Positions 25,259 to 37,085 are shown, counted from the stretch's first letter. The stretch is 64,000 nucleotides of DNA from Ulva prolifera (GCA_023078555.1 CM041199.1:8065315-8129314); one strand, 5' to 3'. Program-made: numbers and translations. Notes: a model not told the origin generated them from the letters alone.

Positions 25259-25750
25259 TCAGTCAGGCCTCACCCCTCGGCTAGCAGATGACAACAGGCA
25301 GCACGCAGTCGATCCACGGGCTGGGTGGAAGGTGGAGAGAACATTGTGGCATTCCGGTATTGCAGCCACTGGAATGCCATAGGCATTTGCAGCATCCATG
25401 CATGCCAGTGGCAGTGGCAGCTGGGCATTTGAGTGCCCAGGCACTGGCTGTGGTGCAAAGGTTACCAGTTGCATGCTCATGCTTGGGTTATCGTGGTACA
25501 GGGCATGTTGGTACGGCTGCCTGCTGCTTACGGCCCACCCATGTAGCAATCCAGCGGCCACATCACTGGATTGGCCATAGGGTTGCGCCATATCACTGGA
25601 TTGCGACAGCTGCGTCACTGATTTTGAACCTCTCAAATCGTGCTGGTGCTGGTGCCGGTGCTGTGACTGGTGTTGGTGCTGCTGGGATTGGATGCTGTGG
25701 CAGCTGCCTGGGAAGATTACAGCAGCAGGCATCAGCTTTGGACCACCCAT
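25259..25750 (-). CDS. Possible Gln/His-rich exon
   Basis: A 163-codon frame with unusual but non-random composition. It opens with a His/Gln stretch (HQHQSQHRHQHQHD), then a duplicated QSSD unit (SQSSDMAQPYGQSSDVA), then a mixed region with YHDNPSMSMQLVTFAPQPV. Such stretches are common in algal regulatory proteins. No domain is present and no splice partner was found, and another frame is also open over part of it. The duplicated unit comes from a repeated 20-mer, CAATCCAGTGATRTGGC, that also forms the insertion in the PP2A exon at 23845. Low confidence that it is translated. Confidence 0.25.
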   Translation of the reverse strand: MGGPKLMPAAVIFPGSCHSIQSQQHQHQSQHRHQHQHDLRGSKSVTQLSQSSDMAQPYGQSSDVAAGLLHGWAVSSRQPYQHALYHDNPSMSMQLVTFAPQPVPGHSNAQLPLPLACMDAANAYGIPVAAIPECHNVLSTFHPARGSTACCLLSSASRGVRPD

Positions 25751-27589
25751 GCTGTTTTGGGCAAGCAGAGGTCTGAGGGATTACAGGTGAAGGCTCTGAG
25801 GAGAAGAGGTTCCAGGACTGCGGGCAGAGAGGAGGCACCTGGCTGCTGGCAGAGGCTGCATCACTGAATGATAGCAGGAATCATGGCCATGTCCAACAGA
25901 CTGACCAATTCAGGCAAGGAAATGCAGTGGCCACTCACACGCAGCACACATGTACCGAAAGAAACAGACTGAAACAGACACGCGAAAATACAATACAGCC
26001 ACGAGGGCAGGCACTGGTGGCTGTGAGGGAGGTCTGTGTGAATTTGTAATAACGATCATGTTGCTACCTGCCAATTGACTGCAGGAGAGCTGGTGCAGTC
26101 AGAGTGACCACGGCAGCATAGGTTCTGGACTGACAAGGATGATGCCACAATTGGCATGAGGGGACAACAGAGGTAATTTCCGGAGAGATTCAGCAGAGAG
26201 ACTGTCAGCCCTGCCTCGAGTACGTGGACATATCTCGGCAAGACAACGGACTCAGAGTAGACAAGTAGACTCGTCCCCTGGTCAAAATTTAGCATGGTAG
26301 GCCTCCCGCTGCGATTTCCTGACACCACCGCATATGTAGGTTTCTGAGAGCATGGACTCACGCTGTCTCCATATGACAGCCTCAGGACGCCGGTGCGCAT
26401 TGCGTGATACCTTAATCACATTGAATTCGACACAGCACCAGATCTGACGCAATGCCTGTCCACATTGGTGTTCGTGGCGAAATATGTCGCGACGTTTCCG
26501 GTGAACGGTAGATCCAACGGACTGAAGCTGGTCACCCGTCCAGCGCGTGTGAAGCTCACTAATATGGTTGCTACTGGTGCGTGCTACCGATTGCGCTCGT
26601 TGCAATAGGCTGTGCTCGATAGTCAGGTGTACCATTGACCGTATTCCACGCAGGGCAGTGTGGCAGACAGGGCCAGGCTCATGCTCACCTTGCGTAACAT
26701 GCTCAGCTGACACTTACAGGAGCCTTTGTGAGGACTTTTCTCTCTTAGGCAACTATGCCATGGAGCGAGATGCCATTGACTCGTCCACCATGTGGTCTCC
26801 CGAGGCCTGATCTCTGCTTCGCTGACACTTCGGCTGCGTGATACCGCCGATGCGTGATGAATTGCTGTTGATAAAGTGTACAGGTCTGCGTGTGCGCAGG
26901 ATTCTGCCTTTCGTCCAGGCGCGATCGTGCGCCAGAACCCGCGATGGTTGCGAACCTGCGGTGCGCAGACCGTCTTGCTGTGAGAGCTCCGCCGCATGCA
27001 AAACACATGACCTTCCGTCGTAAGATTTGATCTATCAAAGCTCAGAGTTTTCAGCGCTGACAGGGAACAGTTGTGCCAGCATGAATCGCATGTCGATATA
27101 GCCAACAACCTGCAGTGATGCAATTTAGTATCATATCTCTCGCCGTATGCACAAGTCTGCGAGCATCGCGAGCTGTTTGAACTCTCCTCGAAAATGTCGA
27201 TGAGACAGTCCGGTAATTAGATATGCATACAGCGTGGCGAACCGGAGCGGGGACGGTGGCACTTTATCCACCTGCCCATAATGTTTGCCTCGGGCTACAG
27301 CTCTGCAGATGGTTTGCTGCATGTCTTCAACTTTGCCAGAGAACCGGAGGCCGCCCGCGCAGCCGACATCCACGATTATGCATGCAACCCATCACCACGT
27401 TGATGCAGCATGCAGGCATCCACAGAACCACATTTCGGATCCGGCGATGCCCGCCCGGTCCGCAATACTTCTTACACAGACATCTGCATAGCACGCAGGC
27501 GCCCCGATGCCACTGCACATGCTCCTCCCTAGCTTGGCCTGTAGGTGACCTCACTGCCCCACGACCTCACTGCCCCATGGCCCAGGAGG
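25751..27589. other. Gene-poor stretch
   Basis: Short protein-like frames occur near 26.4-26.6 kb (plus: LSTLVFVAKYVATFPVNG) but match nothing I know. No repeats with clear ends seen. Confidence 0.35.
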
Positions 27590-27597
27590 GCTGATGC

Positions 27598-29474
27598 AGG
27601 GGGGTCTGCACTCGGGCCATGCACACGTCCACCGGGAACGCGAGCAACTCAGACATCGCCCAGGGCCCTGGGCGGTGTCTATAGACTCACAGTAAGATAC
27701 TGAATGCACACAGGCGGTCCCTGGGCCTAATGTAGAAAAGTTCCCAGGGAAAGGCCTGTTTTCGGCCAAAATGCCGTTTTCGCCCATGGACGCGGATTTG
27801 GCGCCCAGCGCACGCCCAGTGAGCACAGTGGGTCGAGAACACCCGGAAAACACTGTCATATGTCTCGTAGATGTTCAGCGACCTGTCAACCGGTGTCGTG
27901 CGGGTATCTCCGGCCTGTATGTGATGCAGCCATGGAGAGCGGACACCACGCCGGCCTAGACCGGCTTAGCTACCACAGATTTTAATCATTGATTGAAATT
28001 AAGTAACAGGCGGCATTGCTGTCTGTTTCTGCCGGAACTTGCGTGCAGTTTCTTCACCTCGTGAGCTTGCAAACAACGCAACACAGCATTCTAATGGGCC
28101 ACAGCAGATACATACACATACCAGAAACACCAGCCTCACATCGCTCCAAATCAGTAATACACGTCGTTCGGGCAGTGGCGTTCTTCCGTCACAGAGACTG
28201 AAAGTACGCTGCCGTACACCGGCTCATCGAAGCCACGGCAAGAATGATCCCTGCGCGGTCTACAAATTACAGTCGACATGTTGTGGCATGATGAATATCT
28301 CATATCTTCTTCGTTTTGAAGGGCACGGAGGTGCTGCGAATCTGGCTGTGACGGCCGCGACAGCATTTTCGTTCACGCAAAAAAAAAACAAACAGCACTG
28401 CCGACTACGCAATGAATTATCGCTGTTCAACCAGCACCACTTGACGTGAGTGATCCGTGGACAATCAGGATGTCTTCAGTGGGCGTGATGTAGCAGATCA
28501 CAGAGCCAAGCACACAAAGAGGCTGTGTGTGCAAGTCATTCTGGCTTTGCTACACCTCTGACGCAGTGCAGATTCCCATGACGGTGACGCAGAGCGCATG
28601 CTGAGTTCGTCTGGCGTACAAGTTTGTTGCATTGTTCTTCACAGAAGAATACAGTCAACTGCATCGGTTCTCTGTCTCTTGCACAATGCTACCAGGCAAT
28701 CAGCATACAACCTGACTGGCAGTCAGTGTGCCATCGACTGCAATACAGTCTAGATGCAACTACATGATACTATAATTTACGACAAACATGTCAGCTTTAT
28801 CAACCAGGCCAGCTGCATCCACATGGTGTTGATACAATGAGCTTCATCAACCGCCGTGTGATCAGCCTCGATCACAGTTGTCAGCATCATCAAAGGTATC
28901 CCAATTGTGCCATAATTTAAGCATTCATGCCTATTGGAGCCTGTTGTTTTATACTCATGCCATGTACTAGACAAGCCAGAATGCAATGGGGACAGAGCCG
29001 CTGGAGCATTCAACCACAGAGCGACAAGCCAACCCATCCCCAGGAGCGAACAACACTTGCATTGGTTCTTGATAGCGCTCTAATCGTGCAGAGTAGCTTC
29101 CCAACAGCCTACAGGTGACAGTACATGACCCCACAAGTCACAACGGCTAAGACGCCTGCCACAGCAATCGATGACATCAAAGTGAACGTCCAAACACTGA
29201 ATATATACATAATAAGGGCGTCATAGGCTCACTGGGCGTGCAATGGGCACGCACTGGGCGCTGTAGGCGCTCCGTGGGCGAAATGGGTCATTCTGCCCAG
29301 GCATGCATACGTTTTTCGACAAAAGGGCCGCTTTCGCCCAGTGACTCAAGACGACCGCCTGTGTGCATTCAGTATGTTATTGTGAGTCTGTAGACACCGC
29401 CCAGGGCCCTGGGCGATGTCTGAGGTACTCGCGTTCCCGGTGGACGTGTGCATGGCCCGAGTGCAGACCCCCCT
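27598..29474. mobile_element. 1.88-kb DNA transposon with long TIRs and 8-bp target duplication
   Basis: The left end AGGGGGGTCTGCACTCGGGC and the reverse complement of the right end are nearly identical for about 125 bases, then share scattered blocks to about 230 bases. The TIR contains a perfect palindromic core CGCCCAGGGCCCTGGGCG. Both flanks carry GCTGATGC (27590-27597 and 29475-29482), an exact 8-bp target site duplication. The 1.4-kb interior has no frame I recognise as a transposase, so it is probably non-autonomous. 8-bp duplications occur in hAT and some Mutator-like elements; superfamily unresolved. A solo end of the same family lies at 22.66 kb. Confidence 0.8.
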
Positions 29475-29496
29475 GCTGATGCATGCATATATGTAG

Positions 29497-29617
29497 TTAC
29501 AAAGGACAGAGGCCGGGCAGGAGCCGTTGCCAGGAATACACACGCAAATCCACTCACGCAGTCATGGCACTAGGCCGGGCACGAGCACGTACCACAGCTC
29601 GGCCGGTGATGCCAGCC
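29497..29617 (-). mobile_element. LINE 3' fragment, copy B
   Basis: The plus strand reads TTACAAAGGACAGAGGCCGG, then the complement of the last codons of the LINE ORF (ITGRAVVRARARPSAM, stop). Only the last 120 bases are present. It starts 14 bases after the right target duplication of the 1.88-kb transposon. Confidence 0.7.
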
Positions 29618-29877
29618 GGTGTATGGCCGGCCGGTGTATGCATATATGGATATGGATGCCTCGGGTCGAGACGTGTGCAACGCGGGCCACGTGTGCCGGC
29701 TCTACGCAGGGGTGGGGTCTTTTTGTGGTGATGCATTTCGGGGCACTGCTTCTGTCATGGGGTGTTGCGCAACACCGCAGCCATGAGGGAGTCGCTCGCC
29801 CGCGGACGATCATCGTGGGTGAGCTGAAGATTCAAACAGTAATAGACTCTCAAACTGGCTCATGAAGCTGTTCAGAC

Positions 29878-30461
29878 CAGGGCTCTACAGGCCGGTTTTT
29901 TCTGGTCGGGAAAACCGAAGCCATACCCCTTTTTTGGTCGGGCTGGCCCCGGCAAGTAGCCTGTTGGATGTCGGGTTGCCCGCCGACCTCCTCAGGTTCT
30001 GTCGGGGGTGTCAAAAACAATTTTCGGGTGATTTGCATTAGGATTTAGTATTAGCTTTCTGCAGCCAATTTCTTCGAACAACTGGCTTCGTTGCTGCCAT
30101 GGTCGGCTGATGCAGAAGTTTCGATCCTTGGCGTCAAGGATTCCGAACCGGTCGACCAATGAACCCGAACGGATGCAAGGTCATTTTCGCAATGCGCAAG
30201 CAGCAAGCAGCATTGTTGTGACTAAACTGGTGAATTCTCTTTCATTGCAATATGTATCCGGTGCCTTCAGGCCCGGGCCTGAAGGCCGACAAGCTGTCGG
30301 CGTTTGTCGGGGATCCCGAAATCACCATTGGCAGCCGGCGGGCACGCCCGCCGGCACCCCCCTGGCTTGCCGGGAAAACCGACGGCTCGCTTCGCTCACC
30401 GTCGGTCTTTTTGCCCTTTTTCATCTTTTTGTCGGGAAACCGATCGGGATGTAGAGCCCTG
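29878..30461. mobile_element. 584-bp non-autonomous hAT-like element
   Basis: Terminal inverted repeats CAGGGCTCTACA and TGTAGAGCCCTG are perfect for 12 bases, and the flanks carry an exact 8-bp duplication, GTTCAGAC, at 29870-29877 and 30462-30469. CAG...CTG ends plus 8-bp duplications are the hAT signature. Subterminal CGGTTTTCCCGAC-like blocks recur inverted at both ends. No transposase frame is inside, so it needs an outside transposase. The intact duplication implies a fairly recent insertion. Confidence 0.85.
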
Positions 30462-30469
30462 GTTCAGAC

Positions 30470-30951
30470 GGGCATGGAAGGTATTACATTCATTGGCACT
30501 TCGCACAGGATACGCATTGTGCTATGTGATGCTTGCGGCACACCTGCCTCTACAGCTCCAACTGGGTCCTTAAGGATACAGTTGTAACAAAGTGCACTCG
30601 TGCGAGGGCAGCGTTCTCGGGCAGGGGCAGAGGCTCGCAGGGGGGGAGGGGGGGGGGGGGGGCATCTTGGCTTGCGTGCCAGGGACTATAGCCGCCTCAA
30701 CCATCATGTGCGACAAGGACAATTAACCAGGAGGTTGGCGAGGCGGGCAGCACCGCAAAACCAGCAAGCAGTGCAAGAACACATCCACCAACCTGGTCCA
30801 TTGCACCCACGCCACATTCGCAACCAGCGTTCTTAAGCATCATGTGTATGCCCATGTGGGGTGCCGTCTGCGCGGAAGCTTGTGCCTGGGCTGGTACACT
30901 GGAGTGTGCTGGCTACATGCCAGTCGCATACATGGTGAGCCTGCACGGGAT
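30470..30951. other. Gap between hAT-like element and LINE copy C
   Basis: A G-rich run (30641-30662, 21 of 22 G) is the only notable feature. The open frame that enters the LINE begins at 30842, but its first 35 residues do not look like LINE protein. Confidence 0.45.
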
Positions 30952-32854
30952 CCATGCGGGATCCGTCGCGGCCACGCTCGGCATAACGCATGCCGCGGAG
31001 GGCACCGTCATCACCGGCACGCCCATCGGCACCCCGGCGATCGAGTCGGCACACGCGGAAGCGACGGCCGACAAGGTGTGCGCCACCATCGAGAAGATAA
31101 TGAGCTTGCCCCTGAAAGCGCAAGACCAGTTCTTGCTGCTCACGATGTCCTGCCAACGCCGTATGCTGCACTACGCCAGGGCAGTGCCGTGTGCGCACAT
31201 TTCCGATCACGTGCGCCGGACGGAGGCGTCTGTCCTGGCTGCGGTGAATGAAATCATGCGCGTCCCGCGGGGCGACCCTCGTGCGGCCGCACAAGCCGTC
31301 CTTCCAGCGCGCCTCGGAGGCCTGGGCGTCATGTTCACGCCGCTGGAGGTCGCGGACGGAGCGTACCTCGCTGCAGCTGCGGTGAGCCACAAGGCATTCG
31401 CCGGAGGCCCCGCGTGCATGCAGCCGTTCTGGGGGCCGCACGGGCAACACTTGCAGGAAACCTGGCAGGCCCTCAACGTCGCTCAGCAGCTCCATCCGGA
31501 GCTGCCCGGGCCGGCGAGCGGCGACACCATCGCCAAGGTGTTACCTGGTATGCAGCAGCGTATCACCAAGGTGGTTGCCCTGCGCCGCCGGGCGGCTCTG
31601 CTTGCCAGCCATGATGTCACCACGCTCGAGGGTGCATGCAACTTGGCAGGGCTTCGCAGCTGTGCTTGCCGTGCAGCCACCCTTTGGCTGAGCACCCTGC
31701 TGCTCTCCCAGGCGCTGCGCATGACTGACATTGAGTTCATGCTGAGCATCAGGTATCTCCTGGGTATGTCCCCAGCCCCTCCCAATGCAGTCGGCTCGCG
31801 CTGCGGATTTGGCACATTCATACAGCCGCATGATCTCGACCACGCGATGAATTGCACACACAATGCGGGACCTGGACTTCGCGCCACAATATCGTTGAAA
31901 AACAATGGCGCGAGATCGGGTCCCACGCATGTGTGGCATCCACGCACATCCCGCGCACAGCGCCGTTCGTCCGCGCGCGGCTCGCGGCCGCTCCGAGGCA
32001 GATCCAGGCTGGCCCGCCGTGTCCGCCCCCTGCTCCGCCCCGGCCCGCCTCCCACATTGCGGGCCCTTCGCGCGGGGCGACCTTGCCCGCGGAGCCGATG
32101 CCTGCAGCCCCGCCGCCGCCGCCGGTCGCGCGTGCGGACGCGGCGCCGGCACCTGCGACTGCTCCGGCCGCCGACGCCGATGCCGGACACAGCCCCCAGA
32201 TGGGGCGCCACGCGCCAGATGCAGCACAGGCTGCGGCCCTGGCGGCGGCAGCGGCGCCGGGTGGCCAGGATCGGGCCGGGCCTGGGGAGCAGGCCGCTGC
32301 CGCGCAGGCGACGGCGCTGGAGCGGGTGTTCAGGGCGGTGGCCCAGGAGAAACTGGGGGACGTCATGTTTATGCCGCCGAGTGACCCTTTGTGCATAGGA
32401 GATGTGTCGGTTGTGAACCCCTGTGCTGATTCCTATTGCGGCCGTGCGGCCCGAGAGGGCGGGGGTGCTGCGGAGACGCGGGACGTGCAGAAACGCACTT
32501 CTTATCGTTTGTACGACCCTGATGCGTATAGTTTTGTGCCGTTATCGCATGAGACGCATGGTCGCTTGGGACGGCCTGCCATGAATCACTTGAATCGGCT
32601 GGCGGAGGTTGCGTCTCGGTGTGGTAAGGTGAACCGTGCTTCGTTTGTGACGGATGCTCTGCGCCGGTTGAGTGTGGCGTTGTGCAAGGGGAATGCTCTT
32701 GTGCTCCGTGCGGGGCTTCAATCTTTGGCTGGCATCACCAGCCGGGCTGTGGTACGTGCTCGTACCCCGCCTAGTGCCATAACTGCGTGAGTGGATTTGC
32801 GTGTGTATTCCTTGCAACGGCGCCGGCTCGCTGCCCGGCCTCTGTCCTTTGTAA
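30952..32854 (+). mobile_element. LINE 3' part, copy C (longest)
   Basis: The frame holds the C-terminal part of a LINE reverse-transcriptase ORF. It starts within the TVITGTPIGTPA segment, then reads LPLKAQDQFLLLTMSCQRRM, RLGGLGVMFTPLE and the zinc-knuckle-like CGFGTF...HDLDHAMNC. It then shifts frame near 31880 into HNIVEKQWREIGSHA, a long Pro/Ala linker, RLYDPDAYSFVPLSHETHGR and a stop at 32788-32790. The 3' end is CTGTCCTTTGTAA. The catalytic RT core and any endonuclease are missing, so it is a 5'-truncated, dead copy. Three shorter copies (A, B, D) share the same 3' end. The clade cannot be named from this part. Confidence 0.8.
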
Positions 32855-33028
32855 ATACATGGTGAGCATGCACGTGTAAATGCAGCCCAATCAGGTGGCA
32901 ACGTTCATGCATAGTGTGCTGAGATGGCCTGGCTGGCCCAGGATTTGCATGGGGTACAGGGCTGTTCATGCATACCACAGGCACACCTGTATCTGCTTAA
33001 GTGTCTACCAGTGGCAGCCAGTGTGGTG

Positions 33029-33283
33029 CAGTGCTCTACAACCCGCCGGTTCTCCCGCTGAAATTGGCGTTTTTTTCCTGAAATGCCGCCAGGATTTGGA
33101 GAAACCGACGCTTCTTGCCGCTGAAACTGAGCCGTCAGAGCCAGTAAGACCTGGAGATGTCTCTGTTTATGCGAGATAGCGAGCGCATCCCGCTGGCAGC
33201 TGTCCCTTCGCGGTGTAGAACCGCTGTACTTGGAGCAAGTCCAGCGGGAGTACATCCGGAGAAAAGGGCCCTATAGAGCACTG
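33029..33283. mobile_element. 255-bp hAT-like element
   Basis: Ends are CAGTGCTCTACA and TATAGAGCACTG: 11 of 12 positions inverted, and close to the ends of the 584-bp element at 29878. Flanking 8-mers GTGTGGTG and ATGCGGTG agree at 6 of 8. No coding content. It looks like an older, smaller relative of the 584-bp family. Confidence 0.65.
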
Positions 33284-34991
33284 ATGCGGTGGCACAGTTG
33301 TGCATTTGCATGGGACTGAACCTCACAAATCCACGCTTGCAAGGAGCGCGAGGGCGTTAGGCGCTGCACCCGGCATCTGTCACCGCATGGGTCCAAACGC
33401 TGTGTGCTACTAGTGGACAGCTCACAGACTGCTCAGTCATAGTTCATACATGCACACTGGCTGCGACCGACTGCGTGGCGTGCTCCATCGATTCTCCGCT
33501 GAGGCAGCCCCCTCCCCAGGAAAGGCTCTCCCAGACCGGCTGCCGCGTACGCCGACGATACCGCTGGGGATGTCAGTCATCGTTCAAGGGGAGGGTACTT
33601 CACAATACTCCACATTATCCCAGAGGCTGCAAATGTGATTCATAGATAGATGGGAGGTCTCAAATCGCCAGCTACCGCACCGACGTCATGCCAGGCAGGC
33701 TGTTTCAGCCCGCCGCCGCGCACAGCACGTGTCGAGGGCTCAAGAATGCTTTCCAGGCCCGACGCAGTGCATGCACAACAAATCCAAGCTTGAACAGTGT
33801 AGGACCTGCGCTGCAGGGACCCAATACCACTGTAATTGTACGTGTGTCTGCCACTATGGTGTCAAGCTCTATAGAGTCAAGCAGCTCAATTCACTACGAG
33901 CACGGTGAGAGCATGCATGTGCTGCACAGCGCTGTGTAACATGACTGAGGCACCGGTTTCGTTCATGGACTTTACGCACGGACAGCAGTGCATGGGTGCG
34001 CTTTCTCACCCCAAGCGCAGGCGCATGCAGAATGGCAGCATTCTATTGTCACACCTACCCCGAGTTCCTGTGCGTGCACATTTTTAAACAGACACACTTG
34101 TTTCTAGCATTGTGAACGTGCTGTACACCCCCGCCAATAGGACTGGGTATGTGGGGCTGCAAGAGCAGGTACAAATTCTGATGTGCCCGGTCGGGATCTT
34201 GGTTGGGTGCGCTGGGCGGGCGGGGCGGCCGCCCGTGCGGGCATGCAGCCCACAACCCCGTGGCTTCCTCACGCATGCACCCACATACATGTGGTTCGAC
34301 TCCGATTTGTTGGGGATGTCATCTCGAGGTTTGTATGCGGAAGCAAACGCATGGGCACATGAGACCGTGGCTGAGGGCAGCTGTTAATCAGGGGGCGGCC
34401 ACTATGGTCACTATCACGCAACAGACCAAGGCGGGCAAAGGTGAAAAAAACATGGCCCCCACAATCTGAGTCAAGGGATGTCCCCGACTTGAGCTGTGAG
34501 TCTTACCTCCCTTTCGTGATTGTTCGCTGATCGCAGTAAATCCAATTCTTACATCTGAAGAGGCTAACATGAAAATTGTATTGCCCGGACGGCGTGTGCC
34601 ACAGCACATGAGGTATAGCCCCACATGGAAAAAATCACAATGCATGTCATGTGTGCAATGGCAGCTGTGGCACCTGCATGCACACCTACATGCACAGCTT
34701 GCAAAGGTTGGGAGCAACAATGCGAAACCCATCCTGCAGAGTTGCACAAGCATTCCGGAAGAGGCAATAGCACAATTACCTAGATGTCGAGCCGGTTGTG
34801 CGACAGGGTTACCACTGCGCGATACTCCAGGTGTCACACCAGCCGCAACACACAGCACACAACACACGCATGCTTTGCAACATCTATCAACATCTATCAA
34901 CAGCACGCGGCTCCAGACACAACTGCACACCCTAACCTCAAAAACTGTACCCTGACCTCAAAAACTGCTGTTTCGTTATGCGGCTGCATGC

Positions 34992-35058
<67 letters not shown>

Positions 35059-35751
35059 CAAACCCCTCACCTGTGTCGGCATCAGACATGCCAAAGTGGC
35101 GGAGAGTCCTCGGCTGCAATGTTATACCACATGCTATCCGCACAGCCCCCCGCTGAGGACACGTGATTGGCAAGTTTTCACTAGTGCCGCGTGTGCAGAA
35201 ACAGCTTGCCTTGCCTTGAGAAGACCCTGGCCACATATGGAAAACTCTCACACAGCTGCCGCGCATAGTACTCGGGCACAGTGGTGGCTTGAAGCCACCA
35301 CATTTTTTAGGGAGCCCGCCACACTCACTGCTAGTTCACACACCACCCGACTGCGCCACGCTCCTGGTTGTGTAATAGCCCCTATGAACCGACGAAAAGA
35401 GGGGAGGGAAGCCTGAGAGGAAACGACATGCACAGGCCAACGCCATGGCGCAGTTTCCCCTCATGCTGTCTATGCATGCCCTTCATGGGCAGCTTTCGGG
35501 ACCCTGGAGCAGAGTTTTCCTGCGACGGTGTGAGGTCCCACGCCGATGCACAAAACATCCGTCCATCTGGCAACGCACCAAGCTGCCGCATTGCTGGGCT
35601 GGGGCGGAGTGTCTGCAGGCCTGCCCGGACCGACGCGGCATGATGGCCAGGGTTCGCGCGCCGCTGCACAGCACGATGCCTCGCCGCAGCCGCATGCACT
35701 GGCGGCATTCAGCAGTCATGCTGCACGTATCGACGCGCAGCCCCGGGCCAC
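33284..35751. other. Gene-poor stretch with CA microsatellite
   Basis: No gene recognised. It contains a CA run at 34994-35057. Confidence 0.4.
34994..35057. repeat. (CA)32 microsatellite
   Basis: Pure CA dinucleotide run of 64 bases. Confidence 0.95.
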
Positions 35752-36888
35752 TCACTCCTCCTTCTCCTCCTCGTCCCGCTCCTCCTCAAACTCCTGCCGC
35801 GATACCGGTGTGACCAGGGGGGTGATGCTCTTCACGGACGCGTCCGCCCACGCGGTCGTCCCCGTCGCCGTCGCATTAGCGACAGAGGGTCCCTCCGGCC
35901 CGTCCGCCACCGCTCGAACAGGCACCGGGGCGGGCGTCGGCGCAGGGGCCGGGGCTGGCGCGGGCGTCAGGGACCCATCAGAGGGGGTCTCCTCGTCATC
36001 CTCCTCCTCCTCTCCCATGTCGTGATCCGCCTGGAATGCGTACTCGGCTTCGTAGTGCACCTCGATCGCGTCTGGGTCCTGCTCCACGGTGTACTCGTCG
36101 TAACTTTGGAAGAATGTTGGCTGGAAGGGTTCGGCGTTGGTGGCGAGGGCGGCGCTGCGCTGCCTCTTGTTAGCCACGCTTGCCTGGGCGGCCTGGCCCC
36201 CCTCGTTGCCCTCATCACCCTCATCACCCTCGTTCCCCTCATCGCCGTCGTTTTCCCGCACACACACAAAGAAGCGCTTGTTCTTCTTGCAGTGCCCGCG
36301 GTCAGAGCCTTGCGGGAACTTGCACCGGGGGCAGAATGGGATGCACCTGCGGCCCCAGCACGTGCGTCAGAGGCTGCATGCATGTCGGCACACGCGCACA
36401 TGGGGTCTACAATCGCCAAGGGAAGGCCAGCTGTGACACGGCCAAAGGGCGACCTGGCCATGGCAAATTGTCACTAGGTATCCCGTACTGGTCAGCCACA
36501 GCGGTGCATGTGATGCAACTCCGCTGAAGACAATTCATGAGCGCCCGTTCAGCAGGCAGTACAATCTCGACACCTCAGGGACTGACTCACATTGTGCTTG
36601 TGGCCACTTAGCATGCACTGGCTACATGTAATTGACATGCATGGAACTTTCAGTGCTTCGTTTTTTTTAAGCCTTGGGGGGGGGGGGGGGGGGGGCTCAC
36701 CCACTCCTGTGACATCCATGGAGTAGCTTGCGAGAGCTGCCTATCATGTCCAGGAATGCGCTGCCATCAGCAGCTGCACTTCGTGCAATCGAGGGCGCAG
36801 CTCTTGCCTCAACTGGCGCTACTGAAGTCGTGGCCAGGAGTGCCGTGGTGGCTAGGAGGGCGCGCTCCACAATATGAACGACTGCCAT
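35752..36888 (-). CDS. NEG-5: secreted Cys-module protein with short DEG block and acidic tail
   Basis: Minus strand; exons 36888-36701 and 36346-35752 give 260 aa. The intron is phase 2 with a consensus donor GTGAGC and acceptor CCGCAG. The start MAVVHIVERALLATTALLAT is a signal peptide. Exon 1 ends SSRKLLHGCHRSG. The module is C-x4-C-x3-C-x2-C-x10-C-x8-C (CIPFCPRCKF, GHCKKNKRFFVC). Only about ten DEG/NEG units follow. The tail is a conserved acidic, Tyr-rich segment (YDEYTVEQDPDAIEVHYEAE) that aligns with NEG-4, then EEEEDDEE, a Pro/Ala run and the end EFEEERDEEEKEE. A 20-base C run in the sense strand starts directly after the donor. Function unknown; an extracellular polyanion is likely from composition. 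Confidence 0.75.
36676..36695 (-). repeat. Poly-C run (sense) at the NEG-5 donor
   Basis: Twenty G on the plus strand, so C in the NEG-5 transcript. It begins right after the GTGAG donor at 36700-36696. Confidence 0.9.
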
Positions 36889-36895
36889 CTTACAG

Positions 36896-37085
36896 GTGTT
36901 GCTGTGGGCTGGGTTGCACTGGATTCCTCCTGATCACTCTCCTGCACATTCCAGTACTGCTGAGCGCTGGGAGCAAGCGGCTGATGTCAGTGATGCTGCT
37001 TGGGTACACCTGGCATGCCATTCTTCTGCTACATCAGTTGCAACTGCCTGAGGTAGCAGGTGGACTTCCCCTGAAGGCCCCGTGA
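36896..37085 (+). CDS. Possible terminal exon of a membrane protein
   Basis: After CTTACAG the frame reads CCCGLGCTGFLLITLLHIPV, then LLSAGSKRLMSVMLLGYTWH, then AILLLHQLQLPEVAGG and a stop. This gives two hydrophobic stretches joined by a short basic loop. There is no upstream exon I can join, and the acceptor sits only 8 bases past the NEG-5 start codon on the other strand, so the gene would have to overlap NEG-5. No family recognised. It may be chance. Confidence 0.2.

Noticed and set aside
30842-30951. N-terminal extension of the LINE frame as a host gene start
   Set aside because: The frame is open by chance upstream of the LINE-like segment; there is no similarity or splice evidence.
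34897-35266. Cys-Val repeat frames
   Set aside because: Translation of the CA microsatellite.
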